From assembly GCA_028456385.1 (NCBI GenBank), contig JALNQF010000307.1, positions 1 through 49,776 on the forward strand: a stretch of 49,776 nt of DNA. The letters are read 5' to 3'. The DNA comes from Ophiosphaerella korrae (taxonomy: Eukaryota > Ascomycota > Dothideomycetes > Pleosporales > Phaeosphaeriaceae). The first letter of the stretch is position 1, and each line of letters opens with the position of its first letter. Shown in pieces: positions 21,554-30,596 of this stretch. The notes below the pieces were generated by a model. It was given only the letters and a program-made list of their open reading frames with translations. It did not search any database and was not told the origin of the DNA. Made by a program: the position numbers and the translations under genes.

Positions 21554-22313
21554 ATGCGCCTTCCTACTTCTGTCTCCCGCAAACTCTCCTCACTCCGTGC
21601 TCTAACTCGTCAAGCACGCAATCTATCAACCTCTTTTCAAGGAAACCACATGTCCCTTCCTAACCGGCTTGCCGATGTCTTTGCCCGCACATGGGACCTC
21701 GGTTTCACTGCGTTCGGCGGCCCGCCGGTGCATTTCCAAATCATGCATCATCGATTTGTTGAAGGGAGAGGTGGGAAGCAGAAGTGGGTAGACGAACAGA
21801 CTGTGAGTTAGGGAGTTTTGCTTTTCAAGTGGTTCGCGGGAGGATTGAAGGGCAACCGGTATATGCGAGTCTTATGATTACAGTAATTAGTCGGACTGCT
21901 GAGAGTGAAACCTCGAGTGGTATTTGAGTGGGCGGATTAGCTGACACAGCAGGATAGTATCGGGAACTGTTCGCGATATGCCAAGGCCTCCCTGGACCTG
22001 AAGCACGAAGATGATTTTTTGTCTGGCAATGTTGCATGCTGGGTTTGTGCCAGCACTTTTCGTGTTTTTGGTGTGGAGGTGCGTACACCTTTTATCTATA
22101 GGCTCAAAAAGGTGTAATGGAAGCTTATAAAGTAAGTTTTAGCCTCCCTGGTGCAGCTAGCATGTACGCTCTCTCTCTTTTTCGGTGTCCAACGCATGGA
22201 TGAGGTACTTCCAGCACCAGTCTACGCTCTCCTCTCCGGTTTAAACGCCTCTACGATCGGTATCATTGCGCTAGCAGCATATTATCAGTGCCAGAAGTTT
22301 TACGAGACTGAAT
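21554..22313 (+). pseudogene. Chromate transporter (CHR family), 5' part only, frameshifted
   Basis: Membrane proteins of the CHR family export chromate. Exon 1 (ATG at 21554 or 21650, to 21802) encodes LADVFARTWDLGFTAFGGPP and HFQIMHHRFVEG, then KWVDEQT, the family's N-terminal signature. A GTGAGT donor follows. Exon 2 (21958-22078) encodes YRELFAICQGLPGP, then a one-base loss near 22000, then TKMIFCLAMLHAGFVPALFV. Exon 3 (22143-22313) encodes SLPGA, MYALSL, a frameshift near 22175, then GVQRMDEVLPAPVYALLSG and LNASTIGIIALAA, stopping at a GTAAGT. Intact homologues continue with several more membrane segments and a second half, and none of that is visible downstream. The decay is by small indels rather than RIP. 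Confidence 0.85.
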
Positions 22314-22820
22314 GTAAGTACAAAATTCGGAGATTCGTATGTCAAATTGAGGCTACTGGGGCAGTGTGCGCGGACGAGGATGCACGCCCCCAAGGGCAGG
22401 AAGAAGGTTGACCGGTTGACATATGTACCTGCAAAATTTCAGCCTTACACATCGGGTAGAGGACGTTAAGCAAATTTGTATGTATATATATATATATATT
22501 TATGCCAGTCCTCGCGCGGACTCGCACATCATTCCGTCACCCGACGTTACTGGAATTCATTCTCAGTGCAGCAGTTTAGGAAGGCAAACATCATTTCTCC
22601 TTGAATATTCAAGCATTTTCTGTGGTCTTGCCCATACAATTAGGACGAACTGATAACACAGCTTTAGGATTTCAAACTATGTCACCATACATGTACATGA
22701 CGAGATTAGCCGTTAGCTTTGTCGCCATGATATCGGAAAGGCAGAATGCATGGCCCAGAAAACGGGTATCTCGTGTTGCAAATCTGGCCCGACCGAAGCC
22801 TTTCGAGTTCCATTCCATGT
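22314..22820. other. Spacer with (TA)n tract
   Basis: No gene. It holds a (TA)n microsatellite at 22479-22502. Nothing resembling the missing 3' half of the chromate transporter gene is visible here. Confidence 0.6.
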
Positions 22821-25190
22821 CTATTCGACCTGCCTCTGAGAGTCCATGATCCTCGCCAGCTCGAGCATCAATCGGTACAGATACACTGTGAAATCCTCTT
22901 TCCTCAGTACTCGGCTATGCCATCCTCGTCCGACATTGGCAATTTCTTTTGCCCTCTGTCTACCGTCATCGTTATTCGGCAAATACCTCATAAGCTCTGG
23001 TAGCTCTTCCATTGAAAGGCTAACAGGGATATAATGCACATATGGTATTAAGCGCTCATCATACCATTCCCTCAGCACGATATGCTTAAGCACAACGCTT
23101 CTAGATCGAAGTAGCGTGTAGTACCGGCCGCTAAAGGAGTTCCCGTTTGTATCGAAGACGAAACGAGATTGGAATTGTTGGCCCCGCTCTTCCCTCTTAG
23201 CAGGACTAAAGAACCGCTTTTGCTCCTCGAAGTCCTTTTCGTCGCATTGTATAACAGCAGTCAATTTGACGTAGAACAGGTTACTGTGGTCTTCTACTGC
23301 CTCGTAGCTACCCCAAACGCTAGGCTTCATCTGCTTAAGGTATTTGTGGTTTGTCTTGTTGAGGGTTTGTACAAGCTGTACTAACCGTTGTCGGTGGGAA
23401 TACTTCCGGCTGCCATTTGTGCTGTAGCTTCCAGTTGTACTACCTGCCCAGTAGAGCGTGTCTGTCTTTTGCTCCCAAGGTGGATCTTCTCTATCTTTGT
23501 AATTCCCTTGGTCGTCCTTCTCTGTATACCAGGGGCTCAGGTACATAATGTCGCCAAATGGCGTAGGCGCTGCTTGTGAAAGCACGGGAATCGGAGCATC
23601 GGTCGTAATGCATGTTGCAGGCGACGAGAACAAACCATGCATATGTTCAAACTCGGGATGCAGGCATACATCCTTAGCTTCAGTCCAGCCCTGAACGAAT
23701 GGTATCAGCAGTAGCGTGATATTTCTGCATAGTAGAGCATGCCGCAGTGACTCTGCTCCAGATCGGTTTATGGCTTTCGTTGATAAATTCAGACTTAGCT
23801 ACACCTCCTTTGTCAAGCATTTCCTGTGTAATAACCACTCGCGGCTCGCCTAACACATCGAAAGCAAAGTTGACGTTAGGTAGATCTTATGAAATTTCTA
23901 TAAGCAACTTTCGGAGGTCCTCAATGATCCATTCACTACCTTGAGCGTAATACTATCCTTGGGCAAACCCGCATTTACGAAGAGCTAGTTGTTCATCGCT
24001 CGACGCGTGAGCGCTGGGGAGAGATCCGCCAGAAGGGCTGTAAATTACGGTTGATCGTATCGAAGTTATCGATTAAGACGGAACCTTTTAATTGCGCATA
24101 GCTGAACCATTTGTCGAGTCCAGGTAGTGGCTTACGCAAGTACTATTTGCGATATCCCGTCTCTGCTTCGTTCAGAGTTTTGGATTGCTTGTTAATTAAT
24201 AACGCGAAATCAACCTGGGCTTTGAGTATAAGCTATTCCACTGGATGACGCGGACTGGTCTGAGGGTCTGCGTTTGGAGGAGTGGAAGTCCATATCTCTT
24301 CTGGTAAGAAGGGCCAAATGGTAAGGATAAATAGGAAGGAACGCCCGCGAGATGTTTTTGGAAGGAAGTTAACTGTTTGGTATGATGCTGACAGAGCGAC
24401 CATGCATCGACCGAATGCCCAAAGCAAGCCGAAAGAAGCACCAGCGCTGGGGGGTAAAAGCTCCTCTCGAGGCGGCAGCGCATAGACTCATTGACAGCCG
24501 TCTCGAAGATGCGAATAAGGCAACTATACAGCACTGCCAGGCAGAGCAAAAACATCACCGCTGTAGCTAGCTTGCTTTAGGTCAATGCCGGCGCAAGTGC
24601 AAATATTGATACAGCTCCGAAACCCATCGGACTCCATATAGCCTGGTAGTATTCGGGATGCGCGTGCTAGAAATGTGGTAGGTACGATGTTCGACGAAGA
24701 GCCACTAAGATTACGGTGACAGCAGGTTAATAGCATATATTAGCTAAAATACGCTGACATTGAAGTTTTTAAGTACATAACATTATCCAGACATTGCCGT
24801 TGATCGAGGAAGAGAGTAGAGTAACAGCTATGGCTACAGTGAGGATGTGTAGTGTAGTATGGGCTGGAGCTCCCAGAGGAGTGCTTGCAAGTAGCCGAGC
24901 TCCATTACAGAAACGAGAGACATAGTCGTAGAATAGTATTACGATGATCTAAAAGACTAATTCCGAGCATACCGGGACATAGCCGCCAGTATTGTGGGGG
25001 AAGAGTTGTGCAGCAAAGAGCGCTACGCCTGCTATCCACGTCAAGCTGCTGATCGATGATAAGACGTCCAAATCCATGACCTCGTCAAAAGCATTGACGA
25101 CGTAGGAAACATAGGGAAAGAATGTTGGCCGTAACGGATTCGCGGCTTTCACAGTATCAGTCTGGCATCCGTTGCATATCTGCTGCGGCG
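22821..25190 (-). pseudogene. GT90 (CAP10-type) glycosyltransferase with N-terminal membrane segments, decayed
   Basis: The last 273 codons (ATG-equivalent at 23642, stop at 22821) are open and show the CAP10/GT90 catalytic region. Positions within that frame: CxT..PIPVLSQA and FGDIMYLSPWY at 11-39, DTLYWAGSTTGSYS at 61-74, HRQRLV at 83-88. Then FDTNGNSFSGRYYTLL at 163-178, VVLKH at 183-187 and PYVHYIPVS at 200-208. Upstream, the same protein continues in broken frames: VNFAFDVLGEPRVVI and GLDKWFSYAQLKG (about 24130-23790), and hydrophobic segments likely to span the membrane (25150-24520, e.g. FFPYVSYVVNAF, WIAGVALFAAQLF). Several frameshifts and stops separate these blocks. Family members transfer sugars, typically xylose, in the secretory pathway. 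Decay is by indels, not RIP. An unusual N replaces the D of the DGN motif. Confidence 0.82.
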
Positions 25191-25227
25191 CGCCGCGCTG
25201 CGCTGCGCCGCCGCACGGCCGGGCGCT
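25181..25227. other. Extreme GC-rich patch
   Basis: 47 bp made almost only of G and C (CTGCGGCGCGCCGCGCTGCG and onward), with overlapping short palindromes including GGCGCGCC. It sits at the 5' edge of the GT90 relic and stands out sharply from the surroundings. It could be the border of a rearrangement or of a GC-rich coding N-terminus. Nothing decides between them. Confidence 0.5.
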
Positions 25228-25540
25228 AATCAGTTGGCCTTCTGGTAAATAACGTAACGTGCAGGACTTAACGACGACCCTAAAGCAAGCTATGTTTCAT
25301 TCATTCCGTCATCATATGTGCCTATGCGGCGCAGGAGTTGCGTAGCTCATTTCCATGCCTGGATGTCAAGATTTCCCACTCTGTCCTCCGTGTCGGCCTC
25401 CGGCTTCACTTTCGTTGTGTCATCTAGTGATGACTGAATGCTGAACGCGAGTTGCGTCTATCCATTCGATTTTGTTCTTTCCCTTTATTTATCGCATGAT
25501 ATCAGAGTTCATTTGTCTCGCAAGTATCAACCATAGCTGA
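25228..25540. other. Presumed promoter region of the secreted-protein gene
   Basis: About 310 bp of normal composition between the divergent GT90 relic and the 25541 gene. A CT-rich tract and CTTTATTTAT (25482-25493) precede the ATG. No clear motif is seen. Confidence 0.35.
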
Positions 25541-26038
25541 ATGATCTGTTCCGGTCTGCCAGTCACCGCCCTTCTGCTCCTGCAACCACTGTCCATCGCT
25601 CTTGCTGCGCAATATATCCCCGTTACATGGAGTTCGAAGTACTGCGGCCCAGATGGACCATGGCAGGCAGTTAAGATTGTTGTTGGTGGAACACGACTAG
25701 GCATATTGCTTATCAATGAGGACCACAAGGAACTAGATCTTACGCCCGGTGGCGAGTGGAACACCAAGATCCTGACATCAAAAGCATGCAAAGCATACAA
25801 AGATGATACTTTTGGAAAAGGCGGGATATGGGATCCGGAGGCTTCTGCGACCGTCGTCTCCGCTGATGGCTGGATAGACGATACTACCAAAGTTAACTCT
25901 AGCGGCCAGGGCATCCTCTTTCAGGCTATAACAGTTGGCAGTTTCTCATACTGGAACTCGAGTATGGTAATCATTAAAGACATCAGCATCGCAAATCCCG
26001 AAGTAAATGTGGGCCAGAGCTCGGAGCTCTTGCTCTAG
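25541..26038 (+). CDS. Secreted protein, probably truncated aspartic-protease-like N-terminus
   Basis: 165 codons from ATG to TAG without an intron. Residues 1-23 are a convincing signal peptide (ALLLLQPLSIALAAQ core). The mature part begins PVTWSSKYCGPDGPWQAVKI (27-46), then VGGT, LDLTPGGEW (66-73), and ILTSKACKAY (77-86). FGKGGIWDPEASAT (91-104) and a domain rich in Ser, Ile and Gly follow. N-linked sites occur at NSS (119-121, 139-141). The opening resembles fungal secreted proteins annotated with a peptidase A1-like fold, but the usual length is 400 or more residues and the catalytic DTG motifs are not visible. From memory, the family call is tentative. The stop is followed directly by an unrelated kinase fragment, so the 3' end is probably lost. 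It may still be expressed as a short secreted product. Confidence 0.55.
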   Translation: MICSGLPVTALLLLQPLSIALAAQYIPVTWSSKYCGPDGPWQAVKIVVGGTRLGILLINEDHKELDLTPGGEWNTKILTSKACKAYKDDTFGKGGIWDPEASATVVSADGWIDDTTKVNSSGQGILFQAITVGSFSYWNSSMVIIKDISIANPEVNVGQSSELLL

Positions 26039-26040
26039 GT

Positions 26041-26277
26041 GGTCCTGAAGTATCTCCTTCATATCAAAGTACATTTAATTGCGAGATTGACAGCGCGTTA
26101 CGAAAACAGTGGAGTTTGCAGGTTGCTCAAGCTGTTGAATACATCCACAGGAAAGGGATTATCTACTCAAATCTCGGCACAACAAATGTCCTTGTGCACC
26201 GTGCTAGAGGAATTCCAGAATTACTTCTCGCTGACTTTAGCAGCTCTAGATGCGAGGCGCTAGACGTATTTGGCTAA
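26041..26277 (+). pseudogene. Protein kinase fragment with degenerate catalytic loop
   Basis: A frame one base out of phase with the preceding secreted-protein gene reads RKQWSLQVAQAVEYIHRKG, then IIYSNLGTTNVLVHR, then PELLLADFSSSRCEALD, ending at TAA 26275-26277. This is the alphaE helix, catalytic loop and activation-segment start of a fungal protein kinase domain. The HxD of the catalytic loop is YSN and DFG is DFS. The fragment is therefore inactive or from a pseudokinase. The N-lobe and C-terminal lobe are absent. It stops 35 bp before the pogo-type transposon. Confidence 0.65.
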
Positions 26278-26312
26278 CAGACGATCAACCCAAATTGCCA
26301 AAACTCGATCTA

Positions 26313-26389
26313 CTCGCCGCACTGGCCAAGGTGCGGAGCACCTTGGCCGTGGACAGCTCAACGACCGATACCAGCTCAACGACCGATTT
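26313..26389. repeat. Left TIR of the pogo-type element, with perfect hairpin
   Basis: It contains an 11-bp perfect stem GGCCAAGGTGC (26324-26334), a GGA loop and its complement at 26338-26348. Next comes an 18-bp-spaced direct repeat of CAGCTCAACGACCGAT (26354-26369 and 26372-26387). Both features are echoed, RIP-altered, in the right TIR at 28700-28776. Confidence 0.85.
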
Positions 26390-26883
26390 GTATGCAAATT
26401 TGTCTTGCAAGAGTTATAATTGCACAACACAGATGTAAATTGAAGCTCTAAAACGAGTAATTTTAAGTATACTATATTTACTATATAGAGTAGTAGTTTT
26501 AAGTATAAACTACTTAAGTTCGTAGAGTTATCGCGCAAGTAGATGTACGAGTTAGGTAGCTACGGCGTAGAGCCAGAGGCCTTAACTACAATAACTACTT
26601 AACGTAGGTAAAAAGTAAGGCTCTAAAATAGTTAAGTTTAAGTATAGTATATATATAATACAGAGCTATAATTTAGAGACTACTACTACGCGCTAAGGCG
26701 CTAGTCTGTAATACGTTGTTAGTTAGATTTATACTTCCTTGCTACAGCACGCGCGACCTTCTTAGTATCCTTTTTAATACGCGCGTCTACTGCAGCTCGA
26801 GCTAAAGCTATAGTAAGTACCTTAGAGTGTTTATTGCCTTTAACTTGCCTCTAGCTAGCTTTTTAGCGTTGTAGTTACTCTTT

Positions 26884-27046
26884 GTCGCAAGTTAGAGCTC
26901 CGCTCCATACAAGTCAGGTAAGCCCGCAGTAGTAAGCGAGCTGCACGAGCTGTTCGAGCTGCTCTACTGTATATAAGTAGCCTAGCTTAGATAGCTCTTT
27001 AATCAATAATTATCTCCTACTTATTCCTAAGCTCGCATCTCACAAC
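26884..27046. mobile_element. 163-bp MITE, copy 2
   Basis: Same 163-bp element as at 19172-19334, inverted relative to it. It is flanked by ACTCTTT (26877-26883) and ACTCTTG (27047-27053), a 7-bp duplication with one mismatch. The start reads GTCGCAAGTTAGAGCTCC and the end CTCGCATCTCACAAC. It has several RIP-type changes, unlike copy 1, as expected from its position inside a RIP block. Confidence 0.85.
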
Positions 27047-28171
27047 ACTCTTGTTATACTATAGTTATTTAGTGTAGCTTACGCTCTACAGTGCAAGTAG
27101 ACCTAGCGTATACTTTAGCTTACTTAAGTATACTTAATAACTCTATATCTAGGTAGCTTTAATAGTCTTACTCTATAAGTAGCTCTTTAACTCTATCTAT
27201 AAACTTATTATATTTAGAGAGATCTTATAGCTAGTAGTACTTTAGCTAGTATAGCTTACTTATAGAGCTCTTAGTACTTTTAGCGCTTTGTAGTAGCTTT
27301 TAGTATATAATTAGTAGATTTTATAGCTAAATACCTACTAACTCCTATACCTTTTTAATTGTAGATAGCTTAGAAGCTTACGCTCTAATACCTTCTATTA
27401 TAGTAAAAAACTCTAGTTTATTAAAGTTAGTGTAGCTAGTACGCGTAGCTACTTTAACTAAGTATTTATAGTAGTATTTATAAGGCTAAAAATAAACTAT
27501 ATTAAGTAGCTATAAGTCCTACAAAGTATAAGGTAGTAGCGTAAATAGTATTATCTAGTAATTGTTATAGTATTTAAGAAACTTAAGAGTTAAGTAAGCG
27601 CTAAACCTATCTAAGATAAGTAGTCTCTAGGTACCTACTTAGCGTAGTAATAAATAAGAGTAAAAGTACTTTAGCTACTCTAGTATAAGTATATTATTTA
27701 TATAGCTACTACTACTTAAAGCTATACTATACTTACTAAGTAGAGTTATCTAAGTATACTATTTTTTAAGATATATAGCGCCTTTAGTAATAAGTATTTA
27801 TTACCTCTATTATAGTAATAAAATTAGAATTTATCTTACTTATACTACTTTATTAGTAGTCCTAATTAAAGGTTATAATTTACTATAAGCTTCTAACTCT
27901 AATTTAAAAGCTAGTCTTATTTATATTATAGTAGTTAGCGTACTAGATACTATATTTTATTATAACCTCTTTTAACTTTATAAAATAGTTAGTATAGATA
28001 TTAAGCTATACGCTTATAAGCTCTTAAGGCTTTTAGTAGACTTTATAGTAGTTAGGATTTTACTTAAGCTAGTATATAATAAAGTACTAGCTAATTAGAA
28101 GAGCTTAACTAGATAGATTATTATTATTTAAGATACTCTAGATAGTACTTTATAGCTATAGTACTAGAGCT

Positions 28172-28428
28172 AGTATATATAACTAATTATAGTAAGTATA
28201 TATAACTAATTATAGTAAGTATATATAACTAGTTATAGTAAGTATAGATAACTAATTATAGTAAGTATATATAACTAATTATAGTAAGTATATATAACTA
28301 ATTATAGTAAGTATATATAACTAATTATAGTAAGTATATATAACTAATTATAGTAAGTATATATAACTAATTATAGTAAGTATATATAACTAATTATAGT
28401 AAGTATATATAACTAATTATAGTAAGTA
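28172..28428 (+). repeat. 23-bp minisatellite, about 11 copies
   Basis: Unit TATATATAACTAATTATAGTAAG (23 bp; first 20 bases TATATATAACTAATTATAGT) repeated about 11 times with only a few substitutions (for example AGTTAT near 28231 and TAGATA near 28245). It lies inside the pogo-type transposase region. The units are nearly identical, so the expansion is younger than the RIP mutations around it. Confidence 0.9.
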
Positions 28429-28776
28429 ATATATTATCTTATAGTCTCTTCTTATGTAGCGTTAAGACGTCTATTTATAGCTAGGCGCAAGATTTTTAAG
28501 TTAATGCCTTTAAGTTAGTACTCTAGTTGCTTAACTAGTATATTATAATCGCGTAATAACTATACAAAATTAGATTTCTTTAATACGTCTAAAGACGCTA
28601 TATAGAGCTTAATATACTTCTTAATATTACTATAACTTCTATATTACGAAAATATTATAGCGTAGTAAAAAAACGCGTATAGAAGATAAAAAGTTAATAA
28701 AATTAGTTATTAAGCTAGTATTAGTTGTTAAGCTATCTATAGCTAAGGTGCGGAGTACTTTAGCTAGTATAGTAAG

Positions 28777-29240
28777 TATATAGTCTAGGGATTGTTATCT
28801 ATATTATTATAACTAAGTATTAGGTATTTTATAATAGTCTAGTACTATAAGGTAAAGAGTAGCTAGATTATATAAATTATGTACGTAAACTCTATAAGTA
28901 GGGATAGTTTCTAGACCTAGTTAACGTACTATTTATAGGTATTATTTTAGGATACTACTACAAGTACTATTTTAATATAGTAAAAGAGGTTATTATAGCT
29001 ATTAAAGTAGAAATAGGTTACTAGGTAAAGTAGGTGCAAGGTAGCGTAGTAGAGTATAGCAAATTCTCTAACCTTATAAGCCTTCTATAAGTTCTTAACT
29101 ACGATAAGATAATTTATTAGAATTGTAATCCCTAATAAATACTACTTTAGCTATTATAGTTCGCTTTAAACTTTTGTCTCTAATAAATAGAAGTATAGCA
29201 AGTGTAGTTAAGTAATATATATATAGTACATGTCGTCGTA
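28777..29240. other. RIP-degraded spacer
   Basis: AT-rich, TA-saturated DNA between two DNA transposons. No family, motif or reading frame was recognised. Confidence 0.6.
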
Positions 29241-29639
29241 ATATAGTTTATAAGCGAGCCGCGTACCCTAAAATACACGAAAAAAGTAAAAAAAAGACTC
29301 TTGAAGCTTAGTAATAGCTCGATAAAATATCCTAAAAAATGTAAATATTACCTCTTGTGTATATACTTAGTTTATCTTAAAACTCTTAGCTTTATAGGGT
29401 CTCTTTTTCCCAAGACATATTATTTTAGGCCTAATTTTCTAGATTTATCGATTATCTTACGTTATCTTAAGAACTACTTAATATATTTTTCTTAAACTAG
29501 AGTTTTTGTCTTAGGATAGGTATATAAAGCTAATATAAAAAATTTAGTTTATTTTACAGAGGTGTTATTGAGATTCAAGAGGCCGTCTTTAGACTTTTTT
29601 GTTGTGTTTTGGGGTGCGCAGCTCGCTTGTAAACCACGT
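29241..29639. mobile_element. 399-bp MITE with TA duplication and 50-bp TIRs
   Basis: TA occurs at 29239-29240 and 29640-29641. The left end reads ATATAGTTTATAAGCGAGCC. The right end, read inward, is ACGTGGTTTACAAGCGAGCT. The match continues for about 50 bp (CGCGTACCC/CGCGCACCC, then AAAATACACGAAAAAA). Differences are transitions in which the left end is always the RIP product. There is no transposase inside, so it is probably a non-autonomous Tc1/mariner-group element. A 64-codon open frame within (29301-29495) is not credible. Confidence 0.75.
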
Positions 29640-29945
29640 TAGTGATGAATTATTTCCCTTCTAGCATATGCCCGCGCGTCAGGACTGCAAGTCAGATCCG
29701 GGAAGTGCTCAAATATCATCTTCCATCCCCATCCCCAAATAAGCGAGTAACCGCAAGTGGTCCGACTCTAGCCACGGTACACGCTTCCGTTGACAGAAGC
29801 ACGTATCGCCTTTGTCTTCGCTTTCGTCACCATCCTCATCATCGTCCCCGTCCTCCTCACCCTCGCCTTCGTCCTCCTCGCCCGCGCGGTTGTCTGGACG
29901 GTCGTCTTCATCACTGTTCACAGCACCTCTGTGAGGGCTACTCTT
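29640..29945 (-). pseudogene. Myb/SANT-like DNA-binding protein relic, frameshifted
   Basis: The minus strand encodes an acidic low-complexity stretch (repeated Glu, Asp and Gly, about 29900-29800). Then comes VPWLESDHLRLLAY at about 29780-29740, a typical entry to a fungal SANT/Myb-like domain. After a frameshift near 29725 the domain continues WKMIFEHFPDLT and ARAYARREIIH. Intact relatives have a WKDIFKRFPDRTPGAV-like block here, so the RTP turn is altered. It has normal composition, so decay was by indel, not RIP. It touches the MITE border at 29639. Confidence 0.5.
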
Positions 29946-29949
29946 GTGG

Positions 29950-30596
29950 TCCGCGTCCTCATTGCTTACCTCATGCGAAGCGGATGCCTTTCTCTTCTAT
30001 TTCGGGTGCGCAGTACCGGAGACCCAGACCATGGAGGTGGACGTTATTTTACACTAAAAACACTTGAGCCTCAGGATTGCGAGCGCGTACAGCCTCATAG
30101 TACGGGAAGACAAAGTCCTTAAGCACCCATTCGGCGTACCAGATCCCATTCATGCCTTCCCACTTTTGTATACAAACTTCTCATATTTGAAGAATTTCTC
30201 TGGCGTAACAGGGTCCTTGCAGCCAGCGCGGAGAGCTCCACCCTTCTTGCCAGCAGCTTGATTGGCAGCTTTAGCGACACGATTGCGGTGAAGGATATTG
30301 TGGCCGATATCGCGGAGAGCATGCTGCTCCTTTGCGCCAGGGATGTCCGCAAGGACCCTTTTGCGATCAATAAGCTGGCGGGCTTTCCCGTTGGCTTTGC
30401 GCACGCCTTCGAGCGTCTCCTCGCGGATCTCGTCCTCCTCGACCACCCATACAATACACGGGCGTTTTGGGCTCGTGAGGGTAGTGTCAGTGGACGTGGC
30501 AGCGCATATCATAAGGTTAAAAGCGGGTGGGCGATATGGAAGAGCATATTGTACGAATGTATACACAAAGATTCGGCACGAGACGGCCCGAAGCAC
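29950..30596 (-). pseudogene. DDE transposase relic (Tc1/mariner-like, DDE_3 type)
   Basis: A 148-codon open frame (30596 to 30150) reads CIVWVVEEDEIREETLEGVR, then DIPGAKEQHALRDIGHN and TPEKFFKYEKFV. After a one-base shift near 30150 it continues GIWYAEWVLKDFVFPYYEAV, NPEAQVFLV, a stop where the DN of a catalytic motif is expected, then NVHLHGLGLRYCAPEIEE and KGIRFA. The order (aromatic block before a PYYE segment, hydrophobic strand plus DN, then an EEKGIRF turn) fits the second half of a DDE_3 transposase. The following PDLHPIE-like block is missing and the Myb-like relic begins instead. The family call is by memory of the pattern and moderately uncertain. Confidence 0.48.

Larger units (their letters stand above)
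26690..28660 (-). pseudogene. Pogo-type transposase (HTH plus DDE_1), RIP-killed
   Basis: Reading from 28660 downward. An HTH segment at about 28590-28450 shows RDYNILVKQLEYQLKGIN, then NRRLNAT and EETIR with Gln/Arg-to-stop changes. The DDE region follows between about 28170 and 27400. Near 27540-27400 the conserved block after the third acidic residue is visible: LLPYTLQDLQLLNIVYFQPY and KYLVKVATRTSYTNFNKLEF, matching the family pattern of LPPHSSH, LQPLD and a PLK. EGIRAQASKLSTIKK follows, then a C-terminal basic tail at 26880-26690 (KVLTIALARAAVDARIKKDT). The MITE at 26884-27046 interrupts this tail. In active elements this enzyme cuts and pastes at TA. Confidence 0.78.
26313..28776 (-). 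mobile_element. Pogo/Fot1-type DNA transposon, RIP-inactivated
   Basis: 2,464 bp flanked by TA duplications at 26311-26312 and 28777-28778. It has terminal inverted repeats of about 77 bp at 26313-26389 and 28700-28776. The left TIR (CTCGCCGCACTGGCCAAGG and onward) is unmutated. The right TIR matches it base for base once C/T and G/A transitions are allowed. The transposase is on the minus strand. A 163-bp MITE is nested near its C-terminal end and a 23-bp minisatellite lies within it. TIRs, TA target and a CENP-B/DDE-type protein together identify the pogo group. Confidence 0.85.

Noticed and set aside
22423..23034. Several short plus-strand frames of 60-85 codons
   Set aside because: They overlap the GT90 relic or a (TA)n tract and show no domain.
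28172..28428. CRISPR-like array
   Set aside because: The units are contiguous 23-bp tandem repeats without spacers, in a fungal transposon.
29709..29921. Highly acidic 70-codon frame as an independent gene
   Set aside because: Its end carries the entry of a SANT-like domain that continues after a frameshift, so it is treated as part of that relic.
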